64,000 nt of DNA. Origin: DATEKX01 sp963726785. GTDB lineage: Bacteria; Acidobacteriota; Blastocatellia; UBA7656. Where the stretch lies: NCBI GenBank assembly GCA_963726785.1, contig CAVSDJ010000001.1:434001-498000 (forward strand), written 5' to 3'. Below, piece after piece: positions 63,968 to 64,000 of the stretch. Within the stretch, counting starts at the first letter, position 1. Each line of letters opens with the position of its first letter. A model generated the notes under the pieces. The model ran no database searches. It worked only from the letters and a program-made list of their open reading frames with translations, and was not told the origin of the DNA. A program made the position numbers and the translations under genes.

Positions 63968-64000
63968 TTATTTACCGCCGATCACCGATTTGTAAAGTTC
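63968..64000 (-). CDS. Partial gene, last ten codons
   Basis: On the minus strand the window edge opens in frame and reads ELYKSVIGGK before a TAA at 63968-63970. It is plausible as the C-terminus of a gene outside the window, convergent with murB. Too short to identify. Confidence 0.3.
   Translation of the reverse strand, partial: ELYKSVIGGK

Overview
The window looks like a chromosomal segment of an Acidobacteriota bacterium, possibly class Blastocatellia. This rests on two adjacent secreted proteins of the acidobacterial VWFA-related family, a type-2 IleRS, and many intergenic inverted repeats of the kind common in soil Acidobacteriota. No database search was possible, so the class is an inference. 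By eye the DNA is moderately GC-rich, except for a visibly AT-richer block at about 57.2-62.7 kb. There are no rRNA genes, CRISPR arrays or transposases.

Layout. 1-5.3 kb: end of a secreted-protein gene, uvrA, a receiver protein without its phosphoacceptor Asp, and ribH-nusB. 5.4-10.1 kb: chemosensory genes cheA-cheW-cheR-cheB, interrupted by about eight frameshifts. 10.3-17.1 kb: a zinc-ribbon protein with four HTH-like repeats, then a sugar/exopolysaccharide group (a dehydrogenase pair split by one stop codon, a DsbD-alpha-like protein, an alpha/alpha-barrel protein, an undecaprenyl-phosphate sugar phosphotransferase). 17.1-21.7 kb, minus strand: tadA, two tRNA-Ser genes, SRP RNA, dnaX, ebfC and recR, the order known from Bacillus. 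21.8-26.3 kb: small accessory genes (a hydrolase-fold protein lacking catalytic Ser and His, DUF2752, VOC, a PLD-family protein, a RodZ-like protein). 26.7-28.9 kb: a minimal microcompartment pair, shell protein plus acylating aldehyde dehydrogenase. 28.9-37.6 kb: histidine phosphatase, AlkD-like protein, K+ channel-like protein, two VWA proteins, and plsY-gpsA-PerM-like transporter. 38-50 kb, minus strand: aminotransferase with permease, a membrane Ser/Thr kinase, a helical-repeat protein, ileS and an acyl-CoA ligase. 50.4-57.1 kb: an AttEFGH-like ABC operon, a double TonB-C protein and a hydrolase. 57.2-62.4 kb: a tightly coupled three-gene cassette of SIR2-like protein, glutamyl-tRNA-synthetase-like protein and four-GAF protein. 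62.7-64 kb: murB and the end of another gene.

The SIR2-like/GluRS-like/GAF cassette is the best candidate for an undescribed system. It is AT-rich, co-oriented and translationally coupled, has its own promoter-like sequence, and sits between ordinary housekeeping genes. A SIR2-like NADase effector with a repurposed synthetase and a ligand-sensing partner would suit a defence or stress-signalling role, but that is an inference.

Second themes are the many inverted-repeat families, including five copies of a nested double palindrome, and the many single-base frameshifts. One frameshift lies in the presumably essential ileS, so indel errors in the assembly explain at least some of them.
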